Source: Vallitaleaceae bacterium
GTDB taxonomy: Bacteria; Bacillota; Clostridia; Lachnospirales; Vallitaleaceae
NCBI GenBank assembly: GCA_027858555.1
Contig: JAQICP010000574.1
Coordinates: 1-7,746 of the forward strand
Direction of reading: 5' to 3'
DNA: 7,746 bases
Below the pieces are notes generated by a model. It saw nothing but the letters and a program-made list of their open reading frames with translations. It made no database searches and was not told the DNA's origin. A program made the position numbers and the translations under genes. The first letter of the stretch is position 1, and every line of letters starts with the position of its first letter. This document shows positions 5,991 to 7,746 of this stretch, one piece after another.

Positions 5991-6941
5991 TTATACCTTT
6001 GAAATATCACTCCATGAATCAATCTTACTGAAAAGGTTAGCACTCGTGTTGTCTATGCTTTCCCTTTGTTGTTGAAATAGATCAGCTAAGGTTTCTTTTA
6101 AACTTGATGCATAGTCTGTAGCTGATATCTCAGAGTCATCATAACTCGTTGTTAATTCCTTAAAAATTTCTTTAAGGGAGCTTAGATTAGCACCTGAATC
6201 AGTAGATGAATTCAGTGCAGTTTCGTTTGAAATACTTGATGTCGTTGCACTTTCATCTTCATCTTCGTCATCATCCAAACTATCTAGTAAACTACTAGTC
6301 AAGTCGTTAAGAATTGATGCTAATATATCTTGAAGACTTGAATCTGTGGAAGAAGTAGAACTAATGCTTGAGCTAGAATCATCTTTTGGTGGTGGTGGTG
6401 GTGGTGGCATACCTCTATCTGGCCTTGGACCTTCACTTTGAGCAACGGCATCTTCCTGTACAGCCAGTAGCAAGTCCTTCATTTCTGTATCAGTCATAGT
6501 AGTCAGATCTGCACTTAATACCTTTTGAGCTTCACTTGGCGTATTGTTAAGAGCTTGAAGATTCGCTTGCATACCTGCAAGTGCTTCCTCAATTTCATCG
6601 CTAGTCATGTTCTCAATATCTGTAGATTTCAAGGTTTCCATCTGAGAGCCTATGTTTTTCATGATTTCATCTCTATCAGATGTATTTTCTGTAGTTGACT
6701 CATTTGGGTTAAGTAAAGCATATTGCATCATTGACCCAGATACACTTGATTTAAGTTGATTCCATGCTTCTAGTTGCGTTGTGCTAGAAGAAGCAATTCT
6801 AGATGTTCTGGATTCATTTGAACTATTTGACTTTTCTGCAGAACGTTGTACGGATGCTGCTAAATTATCAGTGGACTTAGAACTGCCTGAGTTGTAATAG
6901 CCATAGTTACTTGAGATGTTATAATTTGTCGATATATTCAT
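5991..6941 (-). CDS. Ser/Thr/Asp-rich protein of unknown function with poly-proline tract
   Basis: This 316-residue protein has no recognised domain. It starts with a Tyr/Asn/Ser-rich segment (1-25) without a signal peptide, then a low-complexity Ser stretch. Two related helical blocks, STDIENMTSDEIEEALAGMQ (106-125) and SADLTTMTDTEMKDLLLAVQ (143-162), form an internal repeat with a 37-residue period. Next come a seven-proline run (179-185), a Ser-rich linker, an amphipathic helix (about 203-222), an acidic cluster DDDEDEDE (223-230) and two C-terminal helices (about 254-265 and 275-295). The composition suggests a flexible, possibly secreted or surface-associated protein, perhaps exported by a flagellar-type route like some Ser/Asn-rich flagellar proteins (inference only). 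AGGAGGT six bases before the ATG gives strong initiation. It is the first gene of the operon with the FlxA-like gene 19 bp downstream. Confidence 0.75.
   Translation of the reverse strand: MNISTNYNISSNYGYYNSGSSKSTDNLAASVQRSAEKSNSSNESRTSRIASSSTTQLEAWNQLKSSVSGSMMQYALLNPNESTTENTSDRDEIMKNIGSQMETLKSTDIENMTSDEIEEALAGMQANLQALNNTPSEAQKVLSADLTTMTDTEMKDLLLAVQEDAVAQSEGPRPDRGMPPPPPPPKDDSSSSISSTSSTDSSLQDILASILNDLTSSLLDSLDDDEDEDESATTSSISNETALNSSTDSGANLSSLKEIFKELTTSYDDSEISATDYASSLKETLADLFQQQRESIDNTSANLFSKIDSWSDISKV
6387..6407 (-). repeat. (CCA)7 microsatellite encoding seven prolines
   Basis: Seven identical CCA codons (read as TGG on the plus strand) sit in frame inside the Ser/Asp-rich gene. All synonymous sites are identical, unlike ordinary proline codons, so the tract probably grew by slippage. 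Changes in copy number would keep the frame and alter only linker length. Confidence 0.8.
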
Positions 6942-6999
6942 GTATTTACCTCCTTTTCGTCGTCACAAAAGAATATCACTTATAATGACAACATAATAT

Positions 7000-7013
7000 A
7001 CTTGCTTGCAAGT
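7000..7013. promoter_or_regulatory. 14-bp palindrome upstream of the FlxA operon
   Basis: ACTTGC and GCAAGT are exact inverted repeats separated by TT. The site lies 59 bp before the ATG of the 316-residue gene and close to a possible transcription start. It could be a repressor operator; no specific regulator is recognised. Confidence 0.35.
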
Positions 7014-7016
7014 GTG

Positions 7017-7043
7017 GTTATATTGATTTGATTCTTTACTCAA
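7017..7043 (-). promoter_or_regulatory. Weak candidate promoter of the FlxA operon
   Basis: On the minus strand, TTGAGT (7043-7038) is followed after a short 15-bp spacer by TATAAC (7022-7017). The start would fall near 7010, on the palindrome at 7000-7013. The spacer is suboptimal, and other TATA-like sequences (6992-7000) lack a -35, so the true promoter is uncertain. Confidence 0.25.
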
Positions 7044-7114
7044 TATAAGTATCGGTTATTTCTTAGGGCAAATTGTGGCAAGAATGAAGCAAACAACCAT
7101 TATCTATACGCCCA

Positions 7115-7132
7115 AGCAATTTACCAGCAATT
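7115..7132 (+). promoter_or_regulatory. 7-4-7 direct repeat, possible OmpR/PhoB-type operator
   Basis: AGCAATT occurs at 7115-7121 and 7126-7132, separated by TACC. This gives the 11-bp period used by tandemly bound OmpR/PhoB-family regulators. It occupies the -35 region of the promoter for the response regulator gene itself (-10 at 7139-7144), where a class II activator of this family would sit. Autoregulation is inference. Confidence 0.4.
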
Positions 7133-7133
7133 A

Positions 7134-7172
7134 TATGGTAAAATAGGTTCGGATTTATGATAAAATAGGTTC
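7134..7172 (+). promoter_or_regulatory. Duplicated extended -10 element before the response regulator gene
   Basis: A 17-bp sequence beginning TATGrTAAAAT and ending AGGTTC is present twice (7134-7150 and 7156-7172) with one mismatch and a 22-bp period. Each copy has TG one base before TAAAAT (7139-7144 and 7161-7166), an extended -10. The first would start transcription near 7151. The second would start inside or next to the ribosome binding site, so it may be a non-functional duplicate or part of a binding site. Confidence 0.5.
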
Positions 7173-7185
7173 AGAGGTGAATAGC

Positions 7186-7746
7186 ATGGTTCAAAAACGT
7201 ATCTATATAGCAGATGATGAAGTTAATATTCGTAATATTATTCAATCGTTTCTTATTAAAGAGGGCAACCAGGTTGAGACATTTCACAGTGGGAAGACAG
7301 TTGTAGCAGCATTTGAGCGCAAGCCGGCAGATATGCTTATTATTGCTGTGATGATGCCAGGACTTGATGGGTATGAGGTATGTCGTCATATTCGAAGTAC
7401 CAGTTCAGTGCCTATCATCATTGTCTCTGCAAAAGATACTGAACAGGATAAGATTACAGGTCTGAATCTAGGCAGTGATGATTATCTGACCAAGCCATTT
7501 AGTCCCATGGAATTGGTAGCGCGGGTGCATAGTCTTTTTAGGCGGACAGAGCAAGCTCAAGTTCATAAGTTAGAAAAGCCCATTATACACATATATGATG
7601 TGATACTTGATAATGATAACAAACGAGCGATGCTTGGGGACATAGATATCGGTCTGACTTGTATGGAATTCAATGTCTTGTTTTACTTGGCAGATAATGG
7701 CAGTAGAGCTGTTAGTAGAAGTGAATTACTAGGTAAGGTATGGGGG
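7186..7746 (+). CDS. OmpR/PhoB-family response regulator lacking the phospho-acceptor Asp (partial, 3' end outside window)
   Basis: The first 187 codons are present. The ATG at 7186 follows AGAGGTG (7173-7179). Residues 1-118 form a receiver domain: the acidic pair D10-D11 in IADDE, the conserved Ser81 in IIIVSAKD, D98-D99-Y100, and K103 in LTKPFSP. The phospho-acceptor position in the block before MMPGLDG reads LIIAVMMPG instead of the usual L-D-V-M-M-P-G, so residue 54 is Ala (codon GCT, 7345-7347). Residues about 133-187 begin the winged-helix DNA-binding domain (LTCMEFNVLFYLADNG, SRSELLGKVWG). The family normally pairs with a membrane histidine kinase, probably encoded downstream beyond the window. 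With Ala54 the protein cannot be phosphorylated in the canonical way; it may act constitutively or through another input. A sequencing error is possible, since GAT to GCT is one base. Confidence 0.92.
   Translation, partial: MVQKRIYIADDEVNIRNIIQSFLIKEGNQVETFHSGKTVVAAFERKPADMLIIAVMMPGLDGYEVCRHIRSTSSVPIIIVSAKDTEQDKITGLNLGSDDYLTKPFSPMELVARVHSLFRRTEQAQVHKLEKPIIHIYDVILDNDNKRAMLGDIDIGLTCMEFNVLFYLADNGSRAVSRSELLGKVWG

Noticed and set aside
7049..7055. CCGATAC on the minus strand as a flagellar sigma-D -10 for the FlxA operon
   Set aside because: The expected CTAAA -35 about 15-16 bp upstream is at best 3/5 matched, so the hexamer is probably chance.
7085..7147. Short plus-strand frame MKQTTIIYTPKQFTSNYMVK
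   Set aside because: Twenty codons without a ribosome binding site, running through the promoter and repeat region of the response regulator gene.
7171..7389. Minus-strand 72-codon open frame
   Set aside because: It is antisense to the receiver domain of the response regulator, which is clearly the real gene.

Overview
The window looks like a low-GC, Gram-positive, anaerobic Clostridia chromosome (a Lachnospiraceae/Vallitalea-type lineage is my guess). The base composition is AT-rich, ribosome binding sites are strong AGGAGG-type, several promoters carry extended -10 (TGnTATAAT) elements, and there is a Sec/lipobox lipoprotein, an oxygen-sensitive ribonucleotide reductase activase and a FlxA-like protein. 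No phage, insertion sequence, tRNA, rRNA or CRISPR is visible.

Layout. 1-87 is the 3' end of an unidentified gene. A lone lipoprotein gene (275-1741) follows, with its own extended -10 promoter and a clear terminator. Immediately after the terminator tail, a near-consensus sigma-A promoter drives a two-gene cassette: a radical SAM protein with a C-terminal helix-hairpin-helix (1960-3195) and its standard partner, a DUF4130-type 'probable DNA metabolism' protein (3221-3949). This pair is the least understood system here; a DNA repair or modification role is assigned to it only by family-level inference. Between the cassette and the next gene lies a probable minus-strand small RNA (about 3998-4089): promoter, 5' hairpin, unpaired C-rich stretch complementary to Shine-Dalgarno sequences, and a UUCG-capped terminator. 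A solitary NrdG2-type activase gene (minus, 4249-4935) is divergent from the tRNA adenosine deaminase gene tadA (plus, 5079-5579). The tadA start region has been tandemly duplicated, leaving stop-start mini-ORFs in its leader. tadA ends in a bidirectional terminator shared with a convergent two-gene minus-strand operon: a 316-residue Ser/Asp-rich unknown protein (5991-6941) followed by a FlxA-like coiled-coil protein (5618-5971). The window closes with the first 187 codons of an OmpR/PhoB-type response regulator (7186 onward), whose phospho-acceptor aspartate is replaced by alanine.

How the genes relate. The two DNA-metabolism genes almost certainly work together, as do the two genes of the FlxA operon. 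The lipoprotein, activase, tadA and response regulator look like independent housekeeping or regulatory units. The response regulator promoter carries a 7-4-7 direct repeat with the spacing typical of OmpR/PhoB-family binding sites, which suggests autoregulation.
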